A stretch of DNA of 14,716 nucleotides from Bacillota bacterium (GTDB taxonomy: Bacteria > Bacillota > Clostridia > Oscillospirales > Ruminococcaceae): NCBI GenBank assembly GCA_023460035.1, contig JAEWRN010000039.1, positions 1 to 14,716 of the forward strand. The letters are read 5' to 3'. Below, one piece after another: positions 14,472-14,716 of the stretch (its first letter is position 1; each line of letters begins with the position of its first letter). A model generated the notes under the pieces. It was not told where the DNA came from, made no database searches, and worked only from the letters and a program-made list of their open reading frames with translations. Position numbers and translations under genes: made by a program.

Positions 14472-14716
14472 AAGGCGATGACGAAGAACGCCGACGTGCA
14501 TATGGTTTACAGAGAGCCTGAGCAGATGAGAACAGGCAGCCGGACGACGTCAGGGGAATCACTTCCGAGCTGGCAGTTGAACACGAAAGTAAGTAAACGC
14601 GCACGTACAGGCAGCGTTAATGCCATGGGCTTGTTGGAGCCTGTAAGTGGTGCGGCCTCACCGCCGCGCAATTTGAGTGGTACCGCGGAGTTGTAATTTT
14701 AGCAGCTTCGTCTCAA
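14472..14716 (+). ncRNA. T-box leader (arm 2), cut at the window end
   Basis: Mirror copy of the arm 1 T-box. Stem I begins near 14477, AGAGAG is at 14511-14516, the candidate specifier ATC is at 14558-14560, and the T-box GAGTGGTACCGCGG is at 14675-14688 with acceptor bulge TGGT at 14678-14681. The window stops within the terminator's 5' strand, so neither the full terminator nor the regulated gene is seen. Confidence 0.88.

Larger units (their letters stand above)
7359..14716 (-). repeat. Right arm of the perfect palindrome
   Basis: This is an exact reverse-complement copy of 1-7358. It shows no base divergence wherever I compared the two arms (ends, centre, gene starts and regulatory hairpins). 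Two natural copies of this age would be expected to differ somewhere, so the identity itself argues that this is one sequence read in both directions. Confidence 0.98.

Noticed and set aside
1..14716. CRISPR arrays, insertion sequences, tRNA or rRNA genes
   Set aside because: No spaced short repeats, transposase frame, tRNA cloverleaf or rRNA sequence was seen on either strand. The only large repeat is the palindrome itself.

Overview
The window is one 7358-base unit written twice as a perfect inverted repeat. Bases 1-7358 and 7359-14716 are reverse complements, so position x on one strand equals 14717-x on the other. The mirror axis lies between 7358 and 7359 inside a pure G/C tract (G8C6|G6C8), and there is no unique spacer. 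Every gene appears in two identical, oppositely oriented copies. The gene content is ordinary bacterial chromosome: amino-acid metabolism, a transporter operon and a T-box leader. No replication, telomere-resolution or mobility gene is present. I read the palindrome as most likely an assembly, amplification or sequencing fold-back, and the true content as about 7.36 kb of unique sequence. All features are still listed in both arms.

The organism is probably a moderately high-GC member of the Bacillota, class Clostridia, perhaps Oscillospirales. The reasons are strong AGGAGG-type ribosome binding sites, perfect sigma-A hexamers, a T-box leader, a LytTR/DUF3021/ABC transporter operon, and GC-rich third codon positions. 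This assignment is an inference from style and gene families only.

Layout of arm 1 (mirrored in arm 2). Bases 1-286 hold a T-box leader and its promoter, reading left out of the window toward an unseen gene. The candidate specifier codon is ATC, which suggests isoleucine. Bases 423-3263 (+) hold a short upstream region and a tight four-gene operon: ABC-2 type ATPase, ABC-2 permease, LytTR DNA-binding regulator and DUF3021 membrane protein. Bases 3269-3331 are a bidirectional terminator between convergent operons. From 7255 down to 3373 (-) lies a sulfur amino-acid operon in this order: perfect sigma-A promoter, 37-codon cysteine-containing leader peptide, intrinsic terminator, O-acetylhomoserine sulfhydrylase (MetY type), 31-codon cysteine-containing small ORF, cysK, terminator hairpin, and a short MetE-like methyltransferase.

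The enzymes fit one pathway: sulfide capture onto O-acetylserine (cysteine) and O-acetylhomoserine (homocysteine), then homocysteine methylation to methionine. The most interesting biology is the leader of this operon. The first leader peptide has a strong Shine-Dalgarno, tandem Cys codons at residues 10-11, and a downstream segment that can pair with the 5' arm of the following terminator. That is the layout of a cysteine-responsive translational attenuator. A second small peptide with Cys at residues 10, 15 and 16 ends on the Shine-Dalgarno of cysK, suggesting a second, translation-level control point. CysK has no cysteine and MetY only one, so both could be made under cysteine starvation.
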